From Pseudomonas baetica (lineage in GTDB: Bacteria > Pseudomonadota > Gammaproteobacteria > Pseudomonadales > Pseudomonadaceae): DNA of 64,000 nucleotides. The notes beneath the pieces are model-generated. The model was given only the letters and a program-made list of their open reading frames with translations, ran no database searches and was not told the DNA's origin. The DNA is taken from NCBI RefSeq assembly GCF_019733355.1, contig NZ_JAIHLQ010000009.1, positions 119,270 through 183,269 of the forward strand. Direction: 5' to 3'. Positions 43,476-52,168 of this stretch are shown here, in pieces. How positions within the stretch are numbered: the first letter of the stretch is position 1; each line of letters starts with the position of its first letter. A program made the position numbers and the translations under genes.

Positions 43476-43555
43476 TCTTCGCGAACAAATCCGCTCCCAC
43501 ACTGGCTCTGTGGCGCTCACCAATAACCTGTGGGAGCGGGCTTGCTCGCGAAGGC
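43476..43555. repeat. REP pair with outer CGCGAA ends
   Basis: Left arm CTTCGCGAACAAATCCGCTCCCAC (degenerate) and right arm TGTGGGAGCGGGCTTGCTCGC (canonical) in inverted order, as in the pair at 3.8 kb; between convergent genes. Confidence 0.8.
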
Positions 43556-43577
43556 GCCCTAAAGCACGGCACAGCAC

Positions 43578-43892
43578 CTACTGCCCAAACCGATACTCAC
43601 GCTCAACCCTGCACACCCGCGTATGGAACGCCGAATACCAGATCGAGCGCCCTCGTTCCTGGATCACCCGATGCTCAGGATTTTGTCGCCACGCTAAAAT
43701 CGCCGCCTCACTCTCCCAGTACGAAACCGTGATCCCGACACCATCCGCCCCGCGAATCGAATCAATTCCAAGAAACCCCGGCTGTGCGCCCACCAACGCC
43801 ATCATGCGCTCGGACGCCTCGGCATAACCGTTGTCGCCCTCGGTGCGGGTTGAATTGAAAATCACCGCGAAACAATCTGTAGTCGGCTTCAT
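43578..43892 (-). CDS. Antibiotic biosynthesis monooxygenase (ABM) family protein
   Basis: A 104-residue ferredoxin-like-fold protein: CFAVIFNSTRTEGDNGYAEASERMMALVGAQPGFLGIDSIR and VSYWESEAAILAWRQNPEHRVIQERG, the ABM pattern seen in small cofactor-free oxygenases and heme-degrading relatives. The start codon overlaps the stop of the upstream gene by one base (TGATG), so it is translationally coupled to the glutamine-amidotransferase-like gene. Confidence 0.85.
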   Translation of the reverse strand: MKPTTDCFAVIFNSTRTEGDNGYAEASERMMALVGAQPGFLGIDSIRGADGVGITVSYWESEAAILAWRQNPEHRVIQERGRSIWYSAFHTRVCRVEREYRFGQ

Positions 43893-44596
43893 CAACGTTG
43901 CTCCCTGCAAGCCTCGACAAACGCTCGCACCAACGGCGGCATCTGGCCCTTGAGCGCCGCACGTTCCGGTTGAAACAACGTTGCGACAAAAAACCGGTGA
44001 TCCTTGAGTTCGAATGCCCGCAAATCCCCCGCTGAATCATGCCCCACCGCCTGGAGCTGATGTTTGAGAAGGTCACTCGCGTAGTGTGGATTCACACCGT
44101 AGCGGCAGCGATAGCCTTCATGAATCTGCGACGTTTCGTACGCTTGGGCGATCAACGAGCCGGGTAGCAGATGAATGCTGTCCACGGCTTCGATCAGCGA
44201 GCAGCTCAGAGGCGTGAGCACGGCTCGCTCTGAATCGGGTGAAGTTTCGCCATGCTCAGCGTCGGCCCAGCCCAGCACATGGCGGGAAAACTCCAGCACG
44301 GCATGCTGAAAACCGCCGCAAGTGCCGAGGAAAGGGCGCTGCTGCTCGCGGGCAAAGCGGATCGCCCGCAGTGCGCCAGCTTCACTTTTGTAAGGACTGG
44401 CCGGCACGCACCAAAAACCGTCGAAGCCTTCCAGTGGTGTATCGGTGTGGATGTGTTCGGTGGCCAACCAGTCCAATTGCACAGGTTGGCCGAGGTGTTC
44501 GGCGACCAGACCGAGTGCCACGGGGATGGCTTGATGGGCGGTGACTAGCGGGTCGTAATCGCCGATCAGGGCGATGCGGATGGCGCGGCTTTCCAT
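43892..44596 (-). CDS. CTP-synthase C-terminal-region-like amidotransferase protein
   Basis: A 234-residue class I glutamine-amidotransferase-fold protein related to the glutaminase half of PyrG, without the synthetase half. The nucleophile elbow is FLGTCGGFQHAVLE (Cys followed by GGFQ), preceded by LEGFDGFWCVPASPYKSEAGALRAIRFA. Some relatives carry selenocysteine in this family; here the codon at the elbow is an ordinary Cys. The late histidine/glutamate pair of true glutaminases appears changed (LFQPERAALKG keeps P-E). The natural reaction is unknown. AGGGAAC precedes the ATG at 44596. It is divergent from a LysR gene. Confidence 0.78.
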   Translation of the reverse strand: MESRAIRIALIGDYDPLVTAHQAIPVALGLVAEHLGQPVQLDWLATEHIHTDTPLEGFDGFWCVPASPYKSEAGALRAIRFAREQQRPFLGTCGGFQHAVLEFSRHVLGWADAEHGETSPDSERAVLTPLSCSLIEAVDSIHLLPGSLIAQAYETSQIHEGYRCRYGVNPHYASDLLKHQLQAVGHDSAGDLRAFELKDHRFFVATLFQPERAALKGQMPPLVRAFVEACREQR

Positions 44597-44637
44597 GGGG
44601 GTTCCCTGCGCTTGTTGATTGATGGCACCCACTATAG

Positions 44638-44670
44638 ATTGGCGTTCACGCACTCAATATTGGCGTTTAC
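44638..44670. promoter_or_regulatory. Direct repeat, probable LysR operator
   Basis: ATTGGCGTTCAC at 44638 and ATTGGCGTTTAC at 44659 are 21 bases apart (two helical turns), in the short gap between divergent genes. Confidence 0.5.
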
Positions 44671-44674
44671 CCAA

Positions 44675-45553
44675 GTGATCAATGCACCGACGCACTATCG
44701 GCTCGACTATCCGGATCTGGCCCTGATCCTCGCTTTGGTGCGTGGCGGCTCTCTGGCCCGGGCCTCACAGCTGCTGAAGGTTGACGTGTCAACGGTGTTC
44801 CGCGCCGTGCGCCGTCTGGAGGCTGCCCTTGGCCGCGAATTGTTTGAAAAAAGCCGCGCCGGCTATTTACCGACGACGCTTGCACAGACGCTGGCCGAGC
44901 AGGCCGAACGTGCCGAGCAAGCACTGGACGCCGCGCGGATCGGCGTGGAGCAGGGTGGCGAAGTGATCAGCGGCACGGTGCGTCTGACGTGCACCGACTC
45001 GGTGTTGCAAGGCTTGCTGCTGCCGGCGCTGGCGCAGTTCATGCCCAACTACCCGGCGCTGACCCTCGAATTGAGCACCTCCAACGATTTCGCCAACCTT
45101 AGCCGTCGTGACGCCGACATTGCCCTGCGCCTGACGCGCACACCGCCGCAACATCTGGTCGGACGGCAACTGGCGAAGATTTCCTACCGGGTCTGCGCCA
45201 GTGTGCGCTACCTGCACAGCGTCGATGCTTCGGATCTGGCAGCGCTGACCTGGATCGCCCCGGATGACTTTCTGCCCGATCATCCGACGGTCGCGTGGCG
45301 TCGTCAGCACTTGCCCGGCGTGACCCCGGGCTATCGCTGCAACAGCATGCTTTCCGTCACCGAACTGGTGCGCGCCGGCCTCGGTGTGGCGGCGTTGCCT
45401 GATTTCCTGATCAGCGACGGTTTGCAGGCGTTGAGCGAGCCGTTGCAGGGCTACGACACCGCCCTGTGGTTGCTGACCCGCCCGGATTGCCGGGCATTGC
45501 GCTCGGTGGTCACGCTGTTCGATGAGCTCGGGCGAGCCCTGCGTCTGCCCTGA
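44675..45553 (+). CDS. LysR-family transcriptional regulator
   Basis: A regulator of about 292 residues with the DNA-binding part LILALVRGGSLARASQLLKVDVSTVFRAVRRLEAALGRELFEKSRAGYLPT and an effector domain typical of LysR (GTVRLTCTDSVLQGLLLPALAQFMPNYPALTLELS, DADIALRLTR). The start is uncertain: GTG at 44675 (MINAPTHYRLDYPDL) fits the family length but has no Shine-Dalgarno sequence; the frame is open back to 44612. It is divergent from the CTP-synthase-like gene and probably regulates that two-gene operon. Confidence 0.82.
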   Translation: MINAPTHYRLDYPDLALILALVRGGSLARASQLLKVDVSTVFRAVRRLEAALGRELFEKSRAGYLPTTLAQTLAEQAERAEQALDAARIGVEQGGEVISGTVRLTCTDSVLQGLLLPALAQFMPNYPALTLELSTSNDFANLSRRDADIALRLTRTPPQHLVGRQLAKISYRVCASVRYLHSVDASDLAALTWIAPDDFLPDHPTVAWRRQHLPGVTPGYRCNSMLSVTELVRAGLGVAALPDFLISDGLQALSEPLQGYDTALWLLTRPDCRALRSVVTLFDELGRALRLP

Positions 45554-46078
45554 TCAACGCAGTGGGTTCTGACACACATGCGCGTGTAACTCTTTGGTCA
45601 GGCCTTCGATGCGTTCGCTCAGGTCTTTGGTCATTTCAGTGAGGCGGGTGTTCTGTTCCAGCAGTTCAAGCAGTTGCGTGGTGTTCCTCGCGGCTTGGGC
45701 CTGGCGCTCGGTGTTGGCTTGCGCCAGTGCTTCACGGTGTTGCGCGTCGGCGTCGGCTTGCGCCTTGTCGCGTGCGGCCTGACGGGTTTGCGCCAGCAGG
45801 ATCAGCGGCGCGGCATAAGCGGCCTGCAAGCTGAACGCCAGGTTCAGCAGGATGAACGGGTAGACGTCGAATTGCGTCACACCCCACACGTTGAGGCCGA
45901 CCCACACCGCGACAATCAAGGTCTGCGCGCCAAGGAACAGAGGCGTACCGAAGAACCGCGCAAACGCCTCGGCCCGCAGCGCAAATTTATCGTTGCCAAA
46001 GGTTGTGGCGAGGTGGGCGTGGGGGCGGTGGAAGCGCAGGTGGTCGGTGGCAGGTGTTTCAGCTTTTTCAGTGATCAT
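45554..46078 (-). CDS. DUF1003 family membrane protein
   Basis: A 174-residue protein with two membrane helices (FLGAQTLIVAVWVGLNVWGV and FILLNLAFSLQAAYAAPLILLAQTRQA), the DUF1003 core, then a long charged coiled coil (RQAARDKAQADADAQHREALAQANTERQAQAARNT and on). The family has no established function. Its stop directly abuts the LysR stop (convergent). Confidence 0.85.
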   Translation of the reverse strand: MITEKAETPATDHLRFHRPHAHLATTFGNDKFALRAEAFARFFGTPLFLGAQTLIVAVWVGLNVWGVTQFDVYPFILLNLAFSLQAAYAAPLILLAQTRQAARDKAQADADAQHREALAQANTERQAQAARNTTQLLELLEQNTRLTEMTKDLSERIEGLTKELHAHVCQNPLR

Positions 46079-46187
46079 GATGCACTCGGCAGGGCTTGGG
46101 ACGTGCAGTCACTATAGCGCTGCGTTTTGGCAACCCGCGCGCACAGGTTAAGTCGTCGTACACAAATTGTGTGGTTGACTCAATCTC

Positions 46188-46214
46188 TGTGGGAGCGGGC
46201 ATGCCCGCGATGGC
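46188..46214. repeat. Single REP (GGGCATGCCCGCGATGG type)
   Basis: TGTGGGAGCGGGCATGCCCGC is a REP relative with a GGGCATGCCC palindromic core, single copy, between divergent/convergent ends of the DUF1003 and chemoreceptor genes. Confidence 0.6.
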
Positions 46215-46245
46215 CGCGACTCGGTCTACCAGCGATGCACAGATA

Positions 46246-47565
46246 TCAGCCAGGCGCGTGCTCGTTGGCAAACATGCTGACCGCCTGCACCGCTTCACTG
46301 GCGCCGTCGCGAATCTGCAAAATCACCGTGCCCGCCTGATTCGCCAGTTCAACGCCTTGCGCCGCGCGACCTCGGGTGCCGTCCATACTTTTGATCGCTT
46401 GCCGGGTCTCGTTCTGGATCAAGGTGATCATGCTGGAAATCTCCGCCGTCGAACCGCTGGTGCGCGCCGCCAGTTGTCGCACCTCGTCGGCCACTACCGC
46501 AAAACCGCGACCTTGTTCACCGGCGCGCGCCGCTTCGATCGCCGCGTTGAGCGCCAGCAAGTTGGTTTGATCGGCAATCGCACGGATGGTGTTGACGATG
46601 GCGGTGATCTGCTCCGAGCGTTCGCCCAGTTGCGCAATCAAGGTTGAAGACTGGGCAATATCCTCGGCTATTTCGCGCATTTCGCTGGCGGCCTGCTGGA
46701 TCACCTGTGTGCCTTGCTCGGCGACTTTTCGAGTCTCCACCGAGATGTGATAAGCCGCGCTGGCGCTGCGCGCGTCCTGTTCGTGCTGCACCACGCGGGC
46801 GGTAACGTCCGAGGCAAACTTAACCACTTTGCACAAGCGCCCGGCGGCGTCGTAGACCGGGTTGTAGTTGGCCTCAAGCCATACCGGTTGCCCGCGTTTA
46901 TCAATACGTTCGAACTGTCCGTGGAAAAACTCGCCCTGGTTCAACCGACGCCAGAAATCTTCGTAAGCACTGCTGTTGACCATTTCCGGCGTACAGAACA
47001 AACGGTGATGTTTACCTTTGAGTTCGGCGAGTGTGTAACCCATGCGCGTCAGAAAATTCTGATTGGCTGTAAGAATACTGCCGTCAAGGTTGAACTCGAT
47101 GACCGCCATCGCCCGGTCGATGGCCTGCAGCTTGGCATTGGTCTCGCTTTCCTGCTGCATTTTGGTGGTCACGTCCATGGCGTACTTGACCACTTTCACC
47201 ACACGTCCCGAAGCATCCTTGATCGGGTTGTAACTGGCCTCGAGCCAGATGGGCTCGCCCTTGCTGTCGACCCGTTCAAAGGTGCCTGACAGAAACTGGC
47301 CGTTCTTCAGTTGTGACCACATCTGCGTGTACTGAGCACTGCGGCCGAACTCCGGCGTGCAGAAACGTCGATGTGGCTGGCCGATAGCTTGCTCGGGCGT
47401 GTAACCCATGGTCTTGAGAAAGTTGTCGTTGGCACGCAACACCACGCCCTCAAGGTCGAATTCGATCACCGCCATCGAGCGATTGATCGCATTGAGCAGG
47501 CCGGCTTGCTCGGTGAGGGTTTGCTGGAGATCGTCGATGACGGACTTCTGGCGATTGAAAAACAT
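46246..47565 (-). CDS. Soluble PAS-PAS methyl-accepting chemotaxis protein, BdlA-like (second copy)
   Basis: A 439-residue cytoplasmic receptor with the same design as the gene at 20223-21542: two PAS domains (about 20-135 and 142-258; [26 protein letters not shown] and [26 protein letters not shown]) and a signalling domain with [40 protein letters not shown]. No membrane segment. The PAS domains carry the conserved heme/flavin-pocket-like pattern [11 protein letters not shown] and GKHHRLFC. The upstream region has four copies of a CTTGTACAAG-like palindrome. Likely role: energy or biofilm-dispersal sensing through CheA/CheW. Confidence 0.86.
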   Translation of the reverse strand: MFFNRQKSVIDDLQQTLTEQAGLLNAINRSMAVIEFDLEGVVLRANDNFLKTMGYTPEQAIGQPHRRFCTPEFGRSAQYTQMWSQLKNGQFLSGTFERVDSKGEPIWLEASYNPIKDASGRVVKVVKYAMDVTTKMQQESETNAKLQAIDRAMAVIEFNLDGSILTANQNFLTRMGYTLAELKGKHHRLFCTPEMVNSSAYEDFWRRLNQGEFFHGQFERIDKRGQPVWLEANYNPVYDAAGRLCKVVKFASDVTARVVQHEQDARSASAAYHISVETRKVAEQGTQVIQQAASEMREIAEDIAQSSTLIAQLGERSEQITAIVNTIRAIADQTNLLALNAAIEAARAGEQGRGFAVVADEVRQLAARTSGSTAEISSMITLIQNETRQAIKSMDGTRGRAAQGVELANQAGTVILQIRDGASEAVQAVSMFANEHAPG

Positions 47566-47693
47566 GCTCGCAGTACTCTGGAAATAGGTTGGGTTAAGGA
47601 TTCAGTCCTTATTCCCTCGCTGGCAGGCCGAATGCGCGGGCGGCATTCGGCGTTGGCGGCTCAATGCCAGCATTCCATGACTGACAGCTCGCT

Positions 47694-47881
47694 ACTTATA
47701 CAAAACTTCATAAACTTGTACAAGAAAGTAATTTTTTGCAGGTTTGTATAAGTTTTCTATTGGCATTGTTGCAAGCTTTCGAGCAGGTGCAAGCGACGCT
47801 GATGGCGCTGTAAGGCTTTAATTTAAAGGTGTGCAGCGATTTTTTGGATCCGTTTTGCAGTGGAGGGCGATCTTGTACAAG
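47694..47881. promoter_or_regulatory. Cluster of four CTTGTACAAG-like palindromes
   Basis: ACTTATACAAAACTT (47694), ACTTGTACAAG (47714), GGTTTGTATAAGTT (47741, inverted) and CTTGTACAAG (47872) lie in the 404-base gap between the chemoreceptor (47565) and the tetR stop (47970). Two are perfect palindromes. The binding protein is unknown. Apart from these, nothing else was recognised in this gap. Confidence 0.5.
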
Positions 47882-47969
47882 TTTTTAGGCCGCGTCGAAC
47901 CGTGACTCAGGCTCACGCTTAGCGCCCGCAACCTCACTGAGCACCGCAGAATGGGGGGCGAGCGGTGAG

Positions 47970-48578
47970 TCAGCGTTGATAACGGGCCAGAAACATTTCC
48001 AGTGCCGATTCGGCGACTGTGTTCTGCATGTCGGCATCGAGAGCAGCGCGGCCCATCGACATTTGTGGCCAGAAGCCAAAGGCTTTGAGCAATCCCTGCA
48101 CCTGGTGCGTGGCGAACTCCGGGTCGACCGGTTTCAGTCGGCCATCGGCCTGCGCGGCACGAATCCACACAGTCAGACTTCCCTCGTGTTCACCCATGCG
48201 CTCGACCATGTTTTGCGCACGCTCTGGGGAATGAACGGTTGCGGCAATCGCCACCCGCGCCAATGTAAGGAAGTTCTCGTCCGCCATCATCTGCACCTTG
48301 GCCTGCAATATCTGCCGCAACTGATCGCTCAACGGCTGATCGGGGCGATAAATCACCGACGGCTCGGCGCTGATCCGTGCCCATAACTGGTCGAGAATTT
48401 CGGCGAAAAGCGCTTCTTTGCTGGGGAAATGGTTGTACACGGTGCGCTTCGACACACCTGCGGTGGCCGCGATCTTGTCCATGCTGGTGATCTCGAAACC
48501 GTTGGCGCGGAATTCGGCAATCGCCGCCTGAATGATGGCTTCGCGTTTACGGTCGGTGAGGCGCTGTGGAGCAGTCAT
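47970..48578 (-). CDS. TetR/AcrR-family transcriptional regulator
   Basis: A 202-residue regulator. The N-terminal DNA-binding domain is REAIIQAAIAEFRANGFEITSMDKIAATAGVSKRTVYNHFPSKEALFAEIL; the C-terminal half is helical and similar to the TetR_C domains of efflux repressors. It is divergent from a metallo-hydrolase gene with a 16-base palindrome between them, its likely operator. Confidence 0.88.
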   Translation of the reverse strand: MTAPQRLTDRKREAIIQAAIAEFRANGFEITSMDKIAATAGVSKRTVYNHFPSKEALFAEILDQLWARISAEPSVIYRPDQPLSDQLRQILQAKVQMMADENFLTLARVAIAATVHSPERAQNMVERMGEHEGSLTVWIRAAQADGRLKPVDPEFATHQVQGLLKAFGFWPQMSMGRAALDADMQNTVAESALEMFLARYQR

Positions 48579-48655
48579 AGATACGCTTCGGCAAGGATGG
48601 GATGAAATTACACTTGGCAGTTTACTTGCCGTGCGCTTTCATGCAACCTAGAAAC

Positions 48656-48671
48656 TACACCGATCAGTGTA
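48656..48671. promoter_or_regulatory. Probable TetR operator
   Basis: TACACCGATCAGTGTA is a palindrome with 14 of 16 symmetrical bases, 78 bases from the tetR start and 119 bases before the hydrolase start. A related half, TTACACTT, lies near 48608. Confidence 0.55.
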
Positions 48672-48790
48672 ATGTTGCGTTAATCCACGCAGCCTAAAAA
48701 CCAGACAGTTCGGCCTGTGCGTGCAGCTTGGCCATTTATCGTCCCATCGTGGAAACCGCGAATTACGCGGTTTTCTGGAGTCATTCAATC

Positions 48791-49846
48791 ATGGCCAATC
48801 CAGATTCGCTCCCGGATAAAAATTCCACGCCTGACGCCTCTCGACAGGATCAGGGGCTGTTTCGCAATCATGCGCCGGTGCAGCGCGAAGGTTTTCGTAA
48901 AATGCTGCGGATCATGTGGAACATGATCTTCCACAAACCGCGCAACACCCGGCCTGCCGCCGCCATCCCGGTACAGCCGCTGACCCGTGAAGACCTGCTG
49001 GCCGCGCCAAACCAGAGTATTTATCGCCTCGGCCACTCGACCTTGCTGCTCAAGATGCAGGATAAATTCTGGATCACCGACCCAGTCTTCGCCGAGCGCG
49101 CATCGCCGGTCCAATGGGCTGGCCCGAAACGTTTTCACCAGCCACCGATCAGCATCAGCGAATTACCGCCGATTGAAGCGGTGATCCTGTCCCACAACCA
49201 CTACGACCACCTCGATTACGAGGCGGTACTCACGCTGGCCGCCAAAACCAACGTGTTCCTGACCCCGTTGGGCGTCGGCGACACCCTGATCAAGTGGGGC
49301 ATCGATGCCAACAAAGTTCGTCAGTTCGACTGGTGGCAAGGCACCGAAATCGCCGGCATCCGCTTCATCGCCACGCCGTCGCAGCACTTCTCCGGCCGAG
49401 GCCTGTTCGACGGCAACAGCACGTTGTGGGCGTCGTGGGTGATGATCGACGCCGACACGCGAATCTTCTTCAGTGGCGACAGCGGTTACTTCGACGGCTT
49501 CAAGCGCATCGGCGAACAGTACGGCCCGTTCGACCTGACCCTGATGGAAACCGGTGCTTACAACGTCGAATGGCCACACGTACACATGCAACCGGAACAA
49601 ACCCTGCAAGCGCACATCGACCTCAAGGGTCGCTGGCTGTTTCCCATCCACAACGGCACGTTCGATTTGGCGATGCATGCCTGGCATGAACCGTTCGACC
49701 GCATCCTGTCACTGGCCTGGGAACGCAGTATCTCGATCACCACCCCGCAAATGGGCGAGGCGTTCAACCTGACGCAACCGCAGCGTGGGAATGCATGGTG
49801 GTTGGAGGTTGAAGGGGAGAGTGAGGCGGTTGTGCAAAACGCCTGA
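48791..49846 (+). CDS. MBL-fold metallo-hydrolase (NAPE-PLD/UlaG-like)
   Basis: A 351-residue protein of the metallo-beta-lactamase superfamily. The zinc motif is ILSHNHYDHLDYEAVL (HxHxDH), with upstream SIYRLGHSTLLLKMQDKFWITDPVF, then FIATPSQHFSGRG and SWVMIDADTRIFFSGDSGYFDGF, and finally LFPIHNGTFDLAMHAWHEP. This matches the N-acyl-phosphatidylethanolamine phospholipase-D-like branch found near bacterial membranes; the first 60 residues are not a clear signal peptide. TGGAG supports the ATG at 48791 rather than the longer TTG frame. Control by the divergent TetR is inferred. Confidence 0.85.
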   Translation: MANPDSLPDKNSTPDASRQDQGLFRNHAPVQREGFRKMLRIMWNMIFHKPRNTRPAAAIPVQPLTREDLLAAPNQSIYRLGHSTLLLKMQDKFWITDPVFAERASPVQWAGPKRFHQPPISISELPPIEAVILSHNHYDHLDYEAVLTLAAKTNVFLTPLGVGDTLIKWGIDANKVRQFDWWQGTEIAGIRFIATPSQHFSGRGLFDGNSTLWASWVMIDADTRIFFSGDSGYFDGFKRIGEQYGPFDLTLMETGAYNVEWPHVHMQPEQTLQAHIDLKGRWLFPIHNGTFDLAMHAWHEPFDRILSLAWERSISITTPQMGEAFNLTQPQRGNAWWLEVEGESEAVVQNA

Positions 49847-49909
49847 TCCCGATGAGTGAATGCTGACGTTGTCTTGTGGTGAGGAGATAAATCCCCTCAC
49901 CACAACTGC

Positions 49910-50227
49910 TCACTCCGCCATCGCATAGCCCCCACGCGCCGCCGATTCCACAGCCATCCCCGCCAAACTCGCACTACGCCCCGGCGCAAACCCGGGGAAG
50001 AACACCAACCCCTGCGCCTCAAACCGATACGCCAGCGCCAGACGCGCCGCATCGGCGATCTCTTGCTGCGCCTCGAACCGTTGAATGTCGGCTACCGAAA
50101 CTTCAGCTTCCCGCGACAACTGCTCCACGCTCCAGCCCAGCATCGCTCGGGCCTGGACGCAGTGAGTCGGGGTGAACTGGAAAAGGGCAATGCGTTCGAG
50201 GATATGGTTCATCGCAAGAGAGGCCAT
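49910..50227 (-). CDS. Small helix-turn-helix (XRE-like) protein
   Basis: A 105-residue protein with a helix-turn-helix resembling the XRE fold: HCVQARAMLGWSVEQLSREAEVSVADIQRFEAQQEI (about 22-57). The C-terminal third (GLVFFPGFAPGRSASLAG) is what follows HTH domains in many small Pseudomonas regulators. CGGAGC lies 6 bases before the ATG at 50227. It is single on its strand; the target is unknown. Confidence 0.72.
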   Translation of the reverse strand: MASLAMNHILERIALFQFTPTHCVQARAMLGWSVEQLSREAEVSVADIQRFEAQQEIADAARLALAYRFEAQGLVFFPGFAPGRSASLAGMAVESAARGGYAMAE

Positions 50228-50320
50228 GGTGTGCTCCGGGCTCAAGAGTGCTGATTGAAAATACACTGTGTTTTTGTACAGTTGTTTTTGGCCGGGATCA
50301 AATGCATTTTTTGATTTGCC

Positions 50321-51088
50321 TTAATTAGCCGCCTCCAACCAGACGGACGGTGCCTGACCGAGAATGCGCCGGAACATCGTCGAGAACGCTGCCGGGCTCT
50401 GGTAGCCAAAATCCAGGGCAATCCGCGTGACCGCTTCACCCGACGCCAGCCGCGCCAATGCCTGTATCACGCAGGCTTGTTGTCGCCATTGACTGAAGCT
50501 CAACCCGGTCTGTTGCCGAAACATTCTGTTGAAGGTACGCAAGCTTATGTGTAACTGGTCCGCCCATTCCTTTGGTGATTGATGGGCGTACGGTTGATGC
50601 AGAAAGTTCTGACACAGTGCGAGCAGTTTTCCCTCAGTCGGCAGGGGAATGTGTAAGGGCAATGGCGCACTGCGCGCCAGTTCATGCAGCAACAGATCGA
50701 TCAACGCGCCGTCGCGGCCGCTCAGGTCATAGGTCAGCGGCACGTCGACCGCCTCCATCAGCAAATGCCGCATCAGCGGCGACACACTGACCACCTGACA
50801 GCGGCCACCCAAGTCCAGCGCGCCCGGTTCGATGTACAAACTGCGAGTGCTCACGCCGAGCATCAACACCTCATGCGCCACCCCCGGCGCAATCCACACC
50901 GCGCGCTGTGGCGGCACCACCCAATTACCGTCATGGGTGCTGACCTGCATCACCCCGGTCGCGCCGTACAACAGTTGCGCGCGCCGATGCGTATGAAACG
51001 GCAACAGATGACCGTGGGAATAATCCGTACCGATCGCCACCACCGGGCGCGGCGTGTCATCCAGCAGATTGATCGAAACATTGCGCAT
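50321..51088 (-). CDS. AraC-family transcriptional regulator
   Basis: A 255-residue regulator: an N-terminal cupin-type effector domain (HGHLLPFHTHRRAQLLYGATGVMQVSTHDGNWVVPPQRAVWIAPGVAHEV) and a C-terminal double helix-turn-helix (SPKEWADQLHISLRTFNRMFRQQTGLSFSQWRQQ and AVTRIALDFGYQSPAAFSTMFRRILGQAPSVW). The effector is unknown. It is divergent from a TauE/SafE-type exporter (112 bases), the likely target. Confidence 0.88.
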   Translation of the reverse strand: MRNVSINLLDDTPRPVVAIGTDYSHGHLLPFHTHRRAQLLYGATGVMQVSTHDGNWVVPPQRAVWIAPGVAHEVLMLGVSTRSLYIEPGALDLGGRCQVVSVSPLMRHLLMEAVDVPLTYDLSGRDGALIDLLLHELARSAPLPLHIPLPTEGKLLALCQNFLHQPYAHQSPKEWADQLHISLRTFNRMFRQQTGLSFSQWRQQACVIQALARLASGEAVTRIALDFGYQSPAAFSTMFRRILGQAPSVWLEAAN

Positions 51089-51200
51089 TGAGGGCTCTCA
51101 GCCATTGGCGTAAACGCAAACATTATTGGCTGACTTGCTGAAGCAGGCCAATACCTGTCGCTCTATCGTCGACCGCTCCTCACCAACGGACGACGCCTCC

Positions 51201-52016
51201 ATGCTCTATCTCTTATTGACCCTATTCGGCTGTCTGACCGGCATCACCGCCGTGCTCTTTGGCTTCGGCGGCGGCTTCGTCGTCGTACCGCTGCTCTATC
51301 GTCTGCTCACCGCCAGCCACGGCGCCGCTGACCCCGTCGGCCAATCGGCCATGCACATCGCCGTCGCTACCTCGACCTGCGTGATGATCGTCAACGCCCT
51401 GATCGCCACCGACAAACACCGCCGCGCCGGCAACCTGATCCGTCATTATCTCTGGCCGCTGGGAGGGTTTATCGGGCTTGGTGCGGTTATCGGTGCGGTC
51501 GCGGCGGTGTGGGCCAGTGGCGAAGTCATCCGCTATGCCTTCATCGCCTACCTCGGCGTGACCATCATCGACTGCTTGCTCAGACGCGGCTTTCTCACCC
51601 GCAACGAAGGCGTCATCCCCCGCCGACTCAGCAGTACAGAAGTATCCGGCGGCGGTGTAGGAATCGGCGCTATCGCCACGTTCCTCGGTGTAGGAGGCAG
51701 CGTCATGACCGTGCCGCTCTTGCGTCGTTGCGGACTGAGCATGTCCCAAGCAACGTCCATGGCCAATCCGTTGAGTGTGCCGGTGGCAATGGCTGGGACG
51801 CTGACCTACATGGCCCTGGCCGGGGTCAGCGAGACGGATCTGGGACCATGGTTTATCGGTTACGTAGACCTGCTGGCGTTTGCGGTGCTGACGGTTGGCT
51901 CGTTGATCGGGATTAGTTTAGCCACGCCGTGGATCGGACGGATTCCGGATCGGGTGCATGCGTGGGTCTATATTGGATTGCTGATTGTCGTGCTGCTGGT
52001 TATCTCGATAAAGTGA
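51201..52016 (+). CDS. TauE/SafE (sulfite exporter) family membrane protein
   Basis: A 271-residue membrane protein with about 8 hydrophobic segments: MLYLLLTLFGCLTGITAVLFGFGGGFVVVPLLYRLL, HIAVATSTCVMIVNALIA, GGFIGLGAVIGAVAAVWA, and the internal repeat GAIATFLGVGGSVMTVPLLRRCGLSMSQATSMANPLSVPVAMAGTL. The Gly-rich FGGGFVVVPLL motifs are typical. Substrates in the family are sulfite, sulfoacetate or other organosulfur anions. The ATG at 51201 is used; the upstream TTG frame adds residues without similarity. Confidence 0.85.
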   Translation: MLYLLLTLFGCLTGITAVLFGFGGGFVVVPLLYRLLTASHGAADPVGQSAMHIAVATSTCVMIVNALIATDKHRRAGNLIRHYLWPLGGFIGLGAVIGAVAAVWASGEVIRYAFIAYLGVTIIDCLLRRGFLTRNEGVIPRRLSSTEVSGGGVGIGAIATFLGVGGSVMTVPLLRRCGLSMSQATSMANPLSVPVAMAGTLTYMALAGVSETDLGPWFIGYVDLLAFAVLTVGSLIGISLATPWIGRIPDRVHAWVYIGLLIVVLLVISIK

Positions 52017-52168
52017 GCCTTACAGACCGATGAGCAATCGTGAGATCTCGGCTCAGAGCGGTGAGAGCGCATTTCAGGCACCGCTCGCCAGCCCTGCAAC
52101 ACTGGATGGGCAGAAGAAATCAAACATGACGACAGAGCATCATTTCCCGTATTTAGCAGAGAACCAGG

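Noticed and set aside
47761..47774. Possible sigma-54 promoter (TTGGCATTGTTGCAAG)
   Set aside because: GG and GC are separated by 7 bases, not 10.
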